Below are positions 13,799 to 23,525 of a DNA stretch of 64,000 bases, piece after piece. Each line of letters opens with the position of its first letter. Within the stretch, counting starts at the first letter, position 1. The stretch is from positions 868,001-932,000 of the forward strand of contig OY725498.1 of NCBI GenBank assembly GCA_963281255.1, read 5' to 3'. The position numbers and the translations under genes are program-made. The DNA comes from Aphrocallistes beatrix (lineage: Eukaryota > Porifera > Hexactinellida > Sceptrulophora > Aphrocallistidae). The notes beneath the pieces are model-generated. The model worked only from the letters and a program-made list of their open reading frames with translations. It did not search any database and was not told the origin of the DNA.

Positions 13799-13831
<33 letters not shown>
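13799..13831. repeat. (TA)n microsatellite
   Basis: An uninterrupted run of about 16 TA dinucleotides. Confidence 0.9.
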
Positions 13832-13832
<1 letters not shown>

Positions 13833-13999
13833 AATATTAATCGAGTTTTAATAGTAAGGATTATTAAGGAAGAAGAAGCTATTACACGCAAGGAAGGAGC
13901 GCAGACTCCGGATGGGTTGCAGGCTTTGGGCCAAGACTGCGTGGTGGCAAACGTAAGAATTTAAACTAATTATTCAAAGTTCAGGCAAAGTAGGCCATA

Positions 14000-14085
14000 G
14001 AGCGGCCGTAGGACGCCTCGTGTGGACAAGAAGTGCTCGCCAGCCGCGCAGATAAGTGCGGGAAGCGAGTTTGTTGTGAATGAGT
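14000..14085. repeat. Diverged copy of the dispersed GC-rich module
   Basis: The block contains gtgctcgccagccgcgcaga and gtgcgggaagcgagtttgtt, recognisably the same layout as the better copies at 36047 and 20513 but with many substitutions. Confidence 0.4.
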
Positions 14086-14164
14086 ACGAAGCATTATAAT
14101 TATCCTAATTCTATGTCTAATCAGTGGGTTACCACGATAGAGTAAGAGGAGGATTCAATTAGGA

Positions 14165-14292
14165 CAGTGGTTCCCAGAACGTATCAGGGGTCCACACGGT
14201 CTGAAATTTCGTATTAGTGTTAATGGGGGGAGTCCACAGTTGTAGAAAGATTGGTTTAGGGGTACACGGACAAAAAAGGTTGAAAACCGCTG
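14165..14292. mobile_element. Short MITE, CAGTGGTTCCC / AACCGCTG family
   Basis: The element begins CAGTGGTTCCCAGAACG and ends AAAAAGGTTGAAAACCGCTG. It has an internal GGGGTCCAC-type motif and belongs to the same family as 25206-25369. The CAGTGG terminus is typical of hAT-like elements. The flanks (aattagga and gaactagg) are at best a decayed 8-bp duplication, so this is an old copy. It has no coding capacity. Confidence 0.6.
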
Positions 14293-14522
14293 GAACTAGG
14301 GTTCGGCCATGTCCAACAATCAATTTGCACACTGATAGGCATATTAATACAATTTAAACCTCAAAACTTCTAAAATAATAAATCCCACATAATATAAATA
14401 CTAATGTCTACAATATAGCGTAAATCTTGTGAGAAACTAATATTGGTATTCATGAGTGCCTAACAGAAAATGGAGATATATCAAAAAGAGAAATCTGTGA
14501 GTACACCACATAGTGGTTGATC

Positions 14523-15602
14523 CTAGTGAACCTCTGCCGTTATACCTTTCCTCCGGTTTCTCTCGACAAAAGCAACGCGGTTTTCCACGATACGCGTCAT
14601 CAGATTCGTGGAAGAGAGGGTGGATCCGGATGACACTGTCTTGAAGATGCCTCTGTCCATGGCCGCGAGGTAGGCCTCTGGGTCTTGCGGCGATGCTTCA
14701 CCCTGCACCACCAGATCCGGTTTAAAGTGGTCAAGAATCTCTTTGTTTATTTTATACGGGACATATGCTACGACGGCGTTCACGTAGCGGCACGCCACCA
14801 AGCTACGCAGACGGCCCATCATGTCCATGATAGGGTAGCTCCCGCCCTTGTACGAGTTCACAGTGTGGTCATCCAACAGGCCCACGACCATGTAGTCAGC
14901 TAGCCGACTGGCCTCCTTCAAGAACTGGACATGTCCTACGTGGAACAGGTCGAATGCGCCGTATGTGTAGCAGATCTTCTGTCCAGGCTTCGGGCCCACG
15001 CCCTTTATGACGTTCTTAATATTCCCAGAGCGGTAGAGGAACACTTCCACCCACGGGTCCACTGCGTTGCTCGACGTGCAGAGTTCTGGCACCCATTTCC
15101 AACTGCTGATATCGACGTCCTCCCCCTTGGGAGAGGGGAGGTGGTGCTTCTTGGTGGACACGAGCATGCGCTCCACCAGGTCAGTCGTGGAGACCCCCTC
15201 CGTCCGTTCAACTTCTCGGTACCGCTTGGCACTCTTCACAATGGAGTACACGTCATCTCCCCCGGAGAGAGTTGTGATGTCGTTCCCGTGCACGACGAAA
15301 TCGCAGTTGTTCTGGTCCAAGAGCTCAGGTGTGATTTGGTACGGTGCTCTCTCCACCACTTGGTCCACCCAGCGGACAGCTCGCAGCTGTTCAAACCGCT
15401 CTTCCTCTCTGGAGAGAGGAGGGCCTTTGTGGCGGAGGATTTCTTCGTCGGAGTGGGACCCTGTAATCAGGAATGTCCCCAGCTTCTTGGCCTGTCGGAG
15501 GGAGTTGGCGTGTCCATAGTGGACCAGGTCGTAGCACCCGTCTGTGTAGACTCGGATAGGCTCCGAGTCTGCAGCCAAGTGAGGAGATGATCCAGCTGCC
15601 AT
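14523..15602 (-). CDS. PCYT2: Ethanolamine-phosphate cytidylyltransferase
   Basis: This is a single-exon gene of 359 residues. The product makes CDP-ethanolamine from CTP and phosphoethanolamine, the committed step of the Kennedy pathway to phosphatidylethanolamine. Two nucleotidyltransferase folds are visible in tandem, as in all members of the family. The first has DGCYDLVHYGHANSLRQAKK (about residues 21-40) with the catalytic HYGH, then CDFVHGNDITTLSGGDD and TEGVSTTDLVERML. The second has GAFDLFHVGHVQFLKEAS with HVGH, then YPIMDMMGRLRSLVACRYVN and a closing RGIFKTVSSGSTLSSTNLM. The length is close to the usual 370-390. The start at 15602 is the first ATG and directly precedes the conserved region. 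Coding GC is much higher than in the flanks. A 219-codon frame on the opposite strand is a shadow. Confidence 0.97.
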   Translation of the reverse strand: MAAGSSPHLAADSEPIRVYTDGCYDLVHYGHANSLRQAKKLGTFLITGSHSDEEILRHKGPPLSREEERFEQLRAVRWVDQVVERAPYQITPELLDQNNCDFVVHGNDITTLSGGDDVYSIVKSAKRYREVERTEGVSTTDLVERMLVSTKKHHLPSPKGEDVDISSWKWVPELCTSSNAVDPWVEVFLYRSGNIKNVIKGVGPKPGQKICYTYGAFDLFHVGHVQFLKEASRLADYMVVGLLDDHTVNSYKGGSYPIMDMMGRLRSLVACRYVNAVVAYVPYKINKEILDHFKPDLVVQGEASPQDPEAYLAAMDRGIFKTVSSGSTLSSTNLMTRIVENRVAFVERNRRKGITAEVH

Positions 15603-17146
15603 TCTTTCCAGTTATCTAGCTATTAGTAACTTTAATTGAATAGATCGTAATATACGTACGCAATTTGATCAACTTAAAATACAATGTATCCATGATTCAG
15701 AAATGAATTCACTTTATAAAGGTCTGGTAGTTCAATCAGGTGATTGAATGATATCGAGTTATGAGGACGATATATACCACGTGCATGCTATCGTCCTTCA
15801 TTTATGAATAGACAGATATTATACTTTGCTATTGTGTCCAGTCATATGAATGTCCAGCTAATTCTACGTTGCTAGCTATCATCAATAAATCTTTAGTCGA
15901 CATACCAAAAGTGAGTTAATTAAATTCGTTGTTTATAGATGTACACATTCCCCAAATCCATGTTGACATGTTCTCGGCGGGTTTACTTCTACATTTGCTC
16001 ACTCTCTCGTCTATAATTGCATGTACCATACATACTGATAAGACAGGTAGTGAGTTTTTGACGAGCTAAAATAAAATTTTTATAAAAGATGAAAAAATAT
16101 TATATATATACACATGTTCTGCTAATCCTACCTGGAGCAGCTCTAAGTAAGAATCCCTACTTGGCCAGCACTAAGTAGAAATATTCTTCGTTGACTCAGC
16201 GCCAAGTATTTGCGATTCTGCGGGAGTATCAGGGTTACATACTCATACATGCCAACCTGAGCCATGATAAAAGCGGGACGCAGCGTTGAATTTCGCGGGA
16301 CATGGCGGGACGCAATAGAAATGTATTATACATAGAGTCAAAAAAGCGGGATATTATGAAGAAATTTCATGTAAAAGCGGGACACTCGACAAAATTAGCT
16401 TAATAGAAGAGTGAAAAAAGCGGGACGTCCCGCTAAAAACTGAACAGTTGGCAAGTATGCATACTAATACGTGCGTATGCAAGTAATTCTAGTTAGATTC
16501 ATTTTCAATGATTATAATCATCAAGGTATTTGGTACATGGAAAGATGCAAACCATACAATACTTGCTAGAAACTATTCTTTTAAATAGACAAAAAATAAA
16601 CCCTCTTTGAGGGATTAATTAATCGAGGGAGAGGTGATATTGAGTATGGTAGATGTGTTGCCGGTAAACGCGTACACACTGAACGTTTTCACCGATGCAT
16701 TCGCGTATATTATTCCCTATTTCCATTTGTTCAATCACTCGCATGGTTATACTCATATTCATTGGGAAGTTTCTTATCTCTGAAATATTTTACTATCAGG
16801 TGGTAAATGGGCCTACAATTTAATATATTCGCCCCGGCTAAAATTCTAAGGATATACGGAATGCCACAAACATTAATTATAATCGATTCAAATCATCAAT
16901 GCCGTAGCCCATTTCTTGTAATAAATTAATAATTATATTTTACTTTACTCAAATAGTTCTGGAATCCACATTGTAACAAATAATAAATAATAAATGCAAT
17001 ATAAATATATCTGACATCGTATTGAAACATTCTAACTATTAATTAATAACTGCATTCAAAATTATGTAGCGGTGTATTATTGTACTTGAGTGGTAGCGTT
17101 ACAAAACAAAACAACTAAGTGAAGGGGAGATTAAGAGCATGTTTTA
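15603..17146. other. Intergenic region between PCYT2 and the Ig receptor cluster
   Basis: This region holds one MITE (16244-16459) and a possible isolated plus-strand signal-peptide exon (15968-16046, described under findings). Otherwise it is AT-rich with nothing recognisable. Confidence 0.5.
16244..16459. mobile_element. MITE with CATACWTGCCAAC ends and internal AAAGCGGGAC repeats
   Basis: The left end CATACATGCCAAC (16244-16256) and the right end GTTGGCAAGTATG (16447-16459) are inverted repeats matching at 12 of 13 positions. The internal text repeats AAAAGCGGGAC five or so times. The direct repeat catact flanks both sides (16238-16243 and 16460-16465) and may be all or part of the target-site duplication. 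The element is non-coding and about 216 bp long. Confidence 0.65.
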
Positions 17147-17935
17147 CTAGATCTGAGTTTCTTCATGCGGTCCACTTTCAGACACCTGTTGGGATTCTTC
17201 AAGTACAGTGGTCTGTTTAGAGTCTTTAGATGGTGCTGTATCTTGCATACTCGACTGGTCAACATGAAATACTAGTTTCCTCCTTTTCATCCATTTATTC
17301 AATTTCGCCCTTCTTTTATAAATAAACACGGTGAGACAAGGAATCTTACAAATGAAGAATATTACTAGCATAATGGCGATTGTACCAAGTATCTGCTTGT
17401 AAGCTAGTTGAATGTGTGTAGATTGCATAGTAGCATCACCTGTGTCTGTAGTAGACGGAGGAAGGTGTGTGGTCTCTGGGTTAATCGTTGATGTCAGTTC
17501 TGGAGTATTGGAAGATGTTGTAGTGTGAACAAAGGCTCCCAATGTTACTGTGATAGAAACATTTTCACCACTGTTAACCAGAGTTTGAAAGCAAGTAAAA
17601 CGTCGAGAGAGGTCGGATGCGTTGATAGCTTTGATTGAAATAATTCCTTCTAACTCTAAACTCTCAGTATCTGCAATCTCAAATCCATTATAGCGACTAT
17701 CAAATATGTGTTTTCGAATATCGCTGAAGGGAAATTGAGAGTTACTAACACCGTCAATGATCAGGTCAGGTGTTGTTCCATGGAATCTGTCTCCTATAGG
17801 AGCTTTCAGTTTACAAACTAGAAACACATCTTCTCCTAGCTTGGGGTTGGCGGGAAGAGCCTCGAAAGAAGCTTCAGAAGAGCAATAAGTGTGTGGGAGA
17901 AGGAGGAGAGAGAGAAATAGGACTTTGTCCAGCAT
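17147..17935 (-). CDS. Single-Ig-domain type I membrane protein, family member 1
   Basis: This is an intronless gene of 262 residues and the leftmost member of the tandem family. A signal peptide (MLDKVLFLSLLLLPHTYCSS) leads into one Ig-like domain. The B-strand Cys is at about 41 (GEDVFLVCKL) and the F-strand Cys at about 115 (NASDLSRRFTCFQ), 74 residues apart as in V-set domains. The ordinary core Trp after the first Cys is absent. A Ser/Thr/Pro-rich stalk (about 136-178), a membrane segment (about 182-206), a basic stop-transfer patch and a tail of about 50 residues follow. The tail ends EESQQVSESGPHEETQI; its last three residues, TQI, fit a class I PDZ ligand. The family is unknown to me, and a cell-surface recognition role is inferred from architecture only. 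Confidence 0.85.
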   Translation of the reverse strand: MLDKVLFLSLLLLPHTYCSSEASFEALPANPKLGEDVFLVCKLKAPIGDRFHGTTPDLIIDGVSNSQFPFSDIRKHIFDSRYNGFEIADTESLELEGIISIKAINASDLSRRFTCFQTLVNSGENVSITVTLGAFVHTTTSSNTPELTSTINPETTHLPPSTTDTGDATMQSTHIQLAYKQILGTIAIMLVIFFICKIPCLTVFIYKRRAKLNKWMKRRKLVFHVDQSSMQDTAPSKDSKQTTVLEESQQVSESGPHEETQI

Positions 17936-18026
17936 GTAGAAAGTGTACTCTATGATATTGGGATAATTATCTAGCTAGGTCATATTAGTATAGGTCATAG
18001 ATATGAGATATATACAAACAGAATGG

Positions 18027-18379
18027 CCAGTCAACTCGTACTGTATACCAACTCGTCCTAAATGTCAGCTCGCCGAGGTTAACTCGTCCTAAGTGAATTC
18101 GTGTCAGTTTTTAATTCCATTGATGGTTATAACAATCCACTTTTTACAACTGAAACCCCCAAAATAGGAACGAGTTAACCAAAAAAAGAGTGAGATGGGA
18201 ACCAGGCAACTCGTACCAACTACAAACTCGTCCAAAAGCACTAAGTCAACTCGTACCAACTACCAAAATGACCAAAATGATTTTCATAGCATTTTGGATG
18301 AGATATCTGTAAGAACACAGCGAAAAGCAGGATTTTCTGTTGACTTGGTACGAGTTGGTATGTGGTGCGAGTTGACTGG
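18027..18379. mobile_element. MITE with CCAGTCAACTCG ends
   Basis: The left end CCAGTCAACTCGTAC and the right end GTGCGAGTTGACTGG are inverted repeats. A second shared block, ATACCAACTCGT, lies just inside each end. The interior repeats ACTCGTNCCAACTA several times. No clear target-site duplication was seen. Short open frames inside are by-products of the repeats. Confidence 0.65.
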
Positions 18380-18636
18380 TCCCCAATAAGTACTGTGTAC
18401 TCAAAATATGGCAATAAAGAGATACAGCATACGGCAATGGTGATATTACGCATATAATAAGAGTTTGATCTCTATATCAGAAATGCGAGCCTAATCATTA
18501 TATGGCTTAATTAAGCATGGCATTCTAAGGACATTCAAGAAATGGTACACTCTACAATTTTGGACCATGGATGAAATAGTCTAGTTAGGGGATTTCACAG
18601 AAATTGAAACATAAATTGTTCCAAGACACAGACCTG

Positions 18637-18985
18637 TTGCGTGAAATTCTGAGACATCCGCTTAGAAATCTTAGCAAGCTCCGATCTAATATTATGCAAC
18701 TTGTAGTTCCTATTACAGAATGATATTTCACAAAACATGATGATTTTGTTCTATATTGTAGTTACAAGTTATAATGATTCTTGCTTACAGTGGTAATTAA
18801 CACTTTCGAAAACTCAATAATGGATACGGTGATCCTAGAAATAGAATAGGATTTGGTATCAAAATAGAACAAAATCATCATGTTTTGTGAAATATCATTC
18901 TGTAATAGGAACTACAAGTTGCATAATATTAAATCAGAGTTTGCTAAAGCTTGTGAGCGAATGTATCAGAATTTCACGCAAGTTG
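18637..18985. repeat. Long inverted repeat (arms about 120 bp, loop about 106 bp)
   Basis: The left arm, 18637-18755, and right arm, 18862-18985, are reverse complements. They are nearly perfect over the inner 65 bases (attctgtaataggaactaca in the right arm) and more diverged towards the outer ends (gcgtgaaattctga against tcagaatttcacgc). A fold-back transposon is likely. A transcript across it would form a long hairpin. Confidence 0.75.
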
Positions 18986-19322
18986 CACATCCATGGTTCC
19001 TTTTATATAAGTGCCGCCTCAGAGAATATCACGCAACAGACCTTAGAAAATATTACCAAAATTTTACCACCAAACGTATATAAACCACACATCAGGGTGG
19101 GTAATTGAATACGTTGTCAAAATCTGAACTAGTTATTTTTCAAAAGGTGGCTGTGCCCCCCCAGTAATTTTTCCTACGCCCCTGATTCCTAGTAGTATTG
19201 TAAAATTAAAAACTCTCCAAAATTCATCTAAATTTTACAAATAAATAAATCACATGAACATGCAATAGAAAAGTTAAGTGAACTTTTGCATTAAATTAAT
19301 ATGGATACTTTCTGGAATTATT

Positions 19323-20168
19323 TTACTTCTTTTCTGGCTGTGGGGTTTCCAAAACTGCATCTTCTTCCTTAGAAGGACTATTTGATAAAGGTGTCCGCAA
19401 ATCTATTTGGGGCTGAACTTGTTCTGTTTTTGCGATACTACATGGCCATAATATATCTCTAAACGTTTCAGAACAAAATAACATAGCTAGGATTAGAAGC
19501 AAAATACCAATTATAACAAATAGTACGAATATAAAAGCTCCCTCTACTGCCGCGATAACTATGCTAACAACACACGTAGAATCTGAATACTGCCGAGTGG
19601 AATTTGTTGGTTCGGATGTGGTAGGGGTATTGGGTGTAGAATCGATAGGTGATTGAGTATTACTCGGAGTTGCTTCTGGAATGTTTGTGGTAGTTTGATT
19701 TGTAGATGCACATGTAGGAGTAGGTATTGTGATGCTAACATGGTCATTCAATGTTATTGCTACGTTGACCTGTCCATTACTTCCAAATGTTTGAAAGCAA
19801 TAGAAATGACGAGAGAGATCTGAAACGTTGAGATCTTCGATTAAGACTATTCCTTTTAGTTTTAAGGCCGTACTATTTTCCTTTGCATATCCATCGTAGC
19901 GACTGTCAATTATATATTGTCGAATATCAGTGAAGCGAAATTGAAAGGAAACATCGTCAGTTCTTAGGTCGGGTGTTGTCCCATCAAAAATCTCCCCCAT
20001 AGGAGTTTCAAGCTCACAAACAAGGATCACGAGTTCTCCTAACCGAGGTTGTGAGGGTATTGGATAGAATCTGCTCTCACAGCATGTGGTAGGTAGGAAG
20101 AGGTAGAGCGCGAGATAGATCAGTAAGGATTTGTGCAACATCTGATGAGTTGAGTTATTTTTGAACAT
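19323..20168 (-). CDS. Single-Ig-domain type I membrane protein, family member 2
   Basis: This is an intronless gene of 281 residues from the first ATG. The second ATG at 20141 (MLHKSLLIYLALYLFLPTTC) gives a cleaner signal peptide and a 272-residue product, and is probably the true start. The Ig-like domain follows the family pattern: PRLGELVILVCEL, FDGTTPDL, then NVSDLSRHFYCFQ, with the two cysteines 73 residues apart. It is closest to member 1 (shared TTPDL and SDLSR). The stalk is long and Thr/Pro/Ser-rich with NQT and NST glycosylation sites. The membrane segment is unusually long and hydrophobic (VLFVIIGILLLILAMLF). The tail is about 50 residues and ends ETPQPEKK. It has none of the EES/SG tail motif seen in members 1, 3 and 6. 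Confidence 0.84.
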   Translation of the reverse strand: MFKNNSTHQMLHKSLLIYLALYLFLPTTCCESRFYPIPSQPRLGELVILVCELETPMGEIFDGTTPDLRTDDVSFQFRFTDIRQYIIDSRYDGYAKENSTALKLKGIVLIEDLNVSDLSRHFYCFQTFGSNGQVNVAITLNDHVSITIPTPTCASTNQTTTNIPEATPSNTQSPIDSTPNTPTTSEPTNSTRQYSDSTCVVSIVIAAVEGAFIFVLFVIIGILLLILAMLFCSETFRDILWPCSIAKTEQVQPQIDLRTPLSNSPSKEEDAVLETPQPEKK

Positions 20169-20289
20169 TGTAAAAACTACTAGAAGCTAAGTAAAGTGAC
20201 AATCGACATGTCGCGTTTACAAGATGTTGGGATTACGATATGTCGAAAATGCGACATAGTGTAGATTTCGAATAAATATGTTCAAATTT

Positions 20290-20574
20290 TTGTGATGATA
20301 TACATATATAAAGCAAAAAAATGCTAAAAATGAGCTAGAGAATTGCTTTCAATTGTTGACCTGGGTGTAGAATCCATATATCGTATATCGATCTAATGTT
20401 GATAATTTTTGTTTACAATACATTCATAAAGTAAATAAATTTGAAACGGATTAGTGAAAGTATCAATATTTTTAACCTCTAGGGGCTTCTGAATTTGTAT
20501 ACTTTACCAGGAGCCCGTAAGGCGATTCTGCGAACACAAAGTGTTCGCTAGCCGCGCTACGCAAGTGCGCTTGT
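20290..20574 (-). repeat. Diverged AT-rich repeat plus GC-rich module, reverse copy
   Basis: Positions 20320-20450 match, with many changes, the AT-rich repeat seen at 35400-36040 (gagctagagaattgctttca, ttgttgacctggg, ttttgtttacaata). The GC-rich module follows at 20513-20574 (gcgattctgcgaacacaaag ending gcgcttgt). The pairing and order are the same as at 36 kb and, inverted, at 60.5 kb, which supports a single mobile unit. Confidence 0.6.
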
Positions 20575-20710
20575 ACAACTGAATTTCTTGGCAATTGATT
20601 TAGCAATTGACTAGTCGCATATGTATAATAAAATAATTTTCTGACATTCTAAATCTAAACAAGTCTCAACAATAAGCGATATGAAAAGTGAGAGGAGAAG
20701 CATAAAATAT

Positions 20711-21670
20711 CTAAATAGTTTCTTCTGGACCACTCTTCTGAGTTTCTACAGAATTGTATCTTCTAACTGCGTGATGGGATTCCTCACTCGAAGGGTTAGC
20801 CTGTGTTGGAATGGATGAGAAAGATATGAATGATGGATCATCACAAGATTCGTAGCTAGTTGTAGAAACAGAACTTTTTGAACCTGAGGATGTATTCGAG
20901 ATAGGCTGTAGTTGCACAGGATTCTGTTCTGTTGCTATTTCCGAAGATTCACTCTTCTTCTTACAAAAGTAACAGATAAAATAACCAATACAAATACCTA
21001 TACCAAGGAGAAAAATATGACTAAGAAAAACGCTAGCACTAACACCACCCATAACTATCTCAAATTGCGGGATATAAAATCCGTGAACTTGCTTAGTTGT
21101 TGGAGTAGGATTAGCAAGCGTAGACGTAGTTTGTATGGGAGTATCAGAGATTCCAGGAGTAGCTGTAGCTTCAGGGGATTTCCCTACATCTTCACTGGAG
21201 GGATTCAGACTCGTTGTGGATGGCATGATGTGGGATGTCAGTGATTGAGTTGGGTTGATAGAGTTCTGTGGAGTATGAAAGTTATTCAGTATGAGAGAGG
21301 CTGAAATGGCTTTATCATTCTGAAACAGAGTTTGAAGACAAGTGAAGTTGATAGAGAGATCAGATTCGTTAAGAGAGGAAATAAAGATAAATCCTTGCAT
21401 TCGAATGCGATTCAAATCTGGTATTTCATATCCATAGAATAGATCTCCTAGTTCAGATGAGATAGCACTGAAGTGGAACTGATGAGTGCCCACAATGTCA
21501 ACTATAAGGTCAGGTACAATGCTGCTAAATTGAGACTCATCAATTTCCAATTCACAAAACAAGAAAACTTTTTCTCCTAGCCTAGGGCTGACAGGAATGG
21601 GGTAAAAGCTGCTTTTGGAAGCAGCAGAGAGTTGGAAAAAGAATAGCGAGAGTATGATTGAGTAATGCAT
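20711..21670 (-). CDS. Single-Ig-domain type I membrane protein, family member 3
   Basis: This is an intronless gene of 319 residues. The signal peptide is MHYSIILSLFFFQLSAASKS. The Ig-like domain has Cys at about 39 (GEKVFLFCEL) and 111 (NESDLSINFTCLQ), with the NES and NFT sequons shared by most members. The Thr/Ser/Pro stalk is long (about 132-200), followed by a membrane segment (about 210-238) that ends CYFCKKK. The tail, about 80 residues, is Ser-rich and closes with EESHHAVRRYNSVETQKSGPEETI in the last 24 positions, similar to the ends of members 1 and 6. At DNA level its 3' half resembles member 6 and its 5' half does not, which points to exchange between the genes. Confidence 0.85.
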   Translation of the reverse strand: MHYSIILSLFFFQLSAASKSSFYPIPVSPRLGEKVFLFCELEIDESQFSSIVPDLIVDIVGTHQFHFSAISSELGDLFYGYEIPDLNRIRMQGFIFISSLNESDLSINFTCLQTLFQNDKAISASLILNNFHTPQNSINPTQSLTSHIMPSTTSLNPSSEDVGKSPEATATPGISDTPIQTTSTLANPTPTTKQVHGFYIPQFEIVMGGVSASVFLSHIFLLGIGICIGYFICYFCKKKSESSEIATEQNPVQLQPISNTSSGSKSSVSTTSYESCDDPSFISFSSIPTQANPSSEESHHAVRRYNSVETQKSGPEETI

Positions 21671-22291
21671 AAAATCAAATTAACTTCAGAAGTGTAAATT
21701 TTATTCAACCAACAATCTAGTATAGTGAGGCAAAATGAAAATTATATCTTGATAAAATGAAGTAGCATCAAATAATTATAATCCCTCTAACGACAACCAA
21801 TATAAATGGTAAATGCATTCGTTCAGCCGTGAACTACCGCATAAGTAAGAGCTGGATAATGGATTATGGACTAAATAAGTATACGTAAATAAGGATGAAT
21901 AAATGAAAAACTTTGGTGTGTAAGCAATCTAGATATCAAAACATAAGTTTTATTTGTTCGAAATGCATTTAAGCCTAAAAATCTAATTTATTGCTAAACT
22001 ACTACTAACGCTCAATAATAAATGAGGTAAAAGGAACGGAAGTCACCATTTGTTTGAAATATTGCGCACCAATGCTTAAACATTACTTCTCTGCTAATAT
22101 ACTGGTATATATTCTACAAAATAAAAAAACTGATTTGAGATTATGAATTGCATCTGAAATTATAAAATTCATACAAATTCAGCGTACGTATATTTAAGTA
22201 AAAAATAACCTCCATAGTATTAAGAAAGTTCCAACTATAGTTAGAAGTGACGTAAATCATAACTTTTATGACAGGCGTTGATGTGACAGTC
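21671..22291. other. Intergenic spacer between family members 3 and 4
   Basis: AT-rich spacer. I saw no gene, repeat end or RNA feature. Confidence 0.5.
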
Positions 22292-23107
22292 TTATTGGTC
22301 ACTTTCTTGCAATGTCTCTGGAGATGTAGATCCCGAGGAATTGGGATCTATTTCAATAGAACTGTCTTGAGGTCTGTTAACTGATTTGGTTACGCTTTTA
22401 AGTCCAGTTGGTGGTTCAGATGATTTACAAGTAGATATATTCTTTCTAAGGGTCCGATATATCTTCAAAATATTTTTTTTAGTCCGAACTTTAAACAAGT
22501 TTTGACATATCAGCAGTGAAGCAATTGTAACAGAGATTATCAAGGTTGTTTTTTCCCAAATGGAACTCCCCGGACCACATACCGGACAACCAGTTGATGG
22601 TACTATTCCATTTGATTGAGTTGTTTCGGCTGTTTTGATGCTATCAGAGGTAGAATCAATTGAATCGGTAACCACTGCAGGAGGAGGAGTGAATGTGTTC
22701 TGAACGAAGTTAGCCAATATCAGAGAAGCAGAAATTTCTCGAACATTCTCAACATATTGAAAGCAAGTGAAGTTGATAGAGAGATCGGATTCCTGAAGAG
22801 AAGAGATGAAAATAAATCCCTGCAGGTAGGAGCTACTTGAATCACGGATAGTCCATCCATGGTAACGACTGTCTCCTAACTCAGATTGAATCTCATCAAA
22901 GTTAAACTGATGGTCAATATTGCTAGTAGTTAGATCTGGAACTGTACCAGAGAACTGGTATCCATCAGGAGCTGTTAGTGTACAAGCTAAGAGCACATCT
23001 TCTTCCAACTTAGGATGGATGGGTCTGGAAATAAAACTGCTCTCAGAAGAATAAGAAGTGTGAAAGAAGAGAGAAAGAAATATGACATTGAGGATTGAGA
23101 ATCGCAT
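22292..23107 (-). CDS. Single-Ig-domain type I membrane protein, family member 4
   Basis: This is an intronless gene. The open frame extends upstream to a TTG at 23176, but the first ATG that gives a normal signal peptide is at 23107 (MRFSILNVIFLSLFFHTSYS), for 271 residues. The Ig-like domain is nearly the same as in members 5 and 6: EEDVLLACTLTAPDGYQF, SGTVPDLTTSNIDHQF, RYHGW, and QESDLSINFTCFQ, with cysteines at about 42 and 115. The stalk is short and carries a membrane-proximal CPVC motif (STGCPVCGPG) also found, as CPPC, in member 5. The membrane segment is about ISVTIASLLICQNLF. The tail is basic at first and then Ser/Thr-rich, ending SPETLQESDQ. Confidence 0.84.
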   Translation of the reverse strand: MRFSILNVIFLSLFFHTSYSSESSFISRPIHPKLEEDVLLACTLTAPDGYQFSGTVPDLTTSNIDHQFNFDEIQSELGDSRYHGWTIRDSSSSYLQGFIFISSLQESDLSINFTCFQYVENVREISASLILANFVQNTFTPPPAVVTDSIDSTSDSIKTAETTQSNGIVPSTGCPVCGPGSSIWEKTTLIISVTIASLLICQNLFKVRTKKNILKIYRTLRKNISTCKSSEPPTGLKSVTKSVNRPQDSSIEIDPNSSGSTSPETLQESDQ

Positions 23108-23525
23108 TTGAATAGATAATATTATAATAGTAGTTAATGCCACTACAAAAATAATAATGGTAAGGCTATGAGGCAATAATTTAGAATTAAGTTAAAATTA
23201 AAATTAATCTCCGCTTAAGACTTAAGTATATAATTAATTCAAGTTCAGCGCATTTGAATTGACGAGAATATTAAATGTAAACAAGAAATTATAAATTGCT
23301 ATAAATTCAGTATACATCTAAGAATAAAATAATAAAAAAGTATTAATGACAAGGATTCGAATGTTGCTTTCTGAAGGAAGTCGTGTACTGAGGTCAGAGA
23401 GAACAGACACCAGTACCATCAAGATGGAATAAATTCAAAGCTCAAACTATGATTATAAGTGACGTGAATAAGTATAACTGTTATAGGGAACCTTTGGGGG
23501 ATCCCCTGAAACTGAGAGAATCTCA

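Noticed and set aside
14931-15590. 219-codon open frame on the plus strand
   Set aside because: It lies antisense within PCYT2, whose own frame has all catalytic motifs. High GC suppresses stops on the other strand.
18880-19108. Two overlapping plus-strand frames near 18.9 kb
   Set aside because: They start in the right arm of the long inverted repeat and have no family resemblance.
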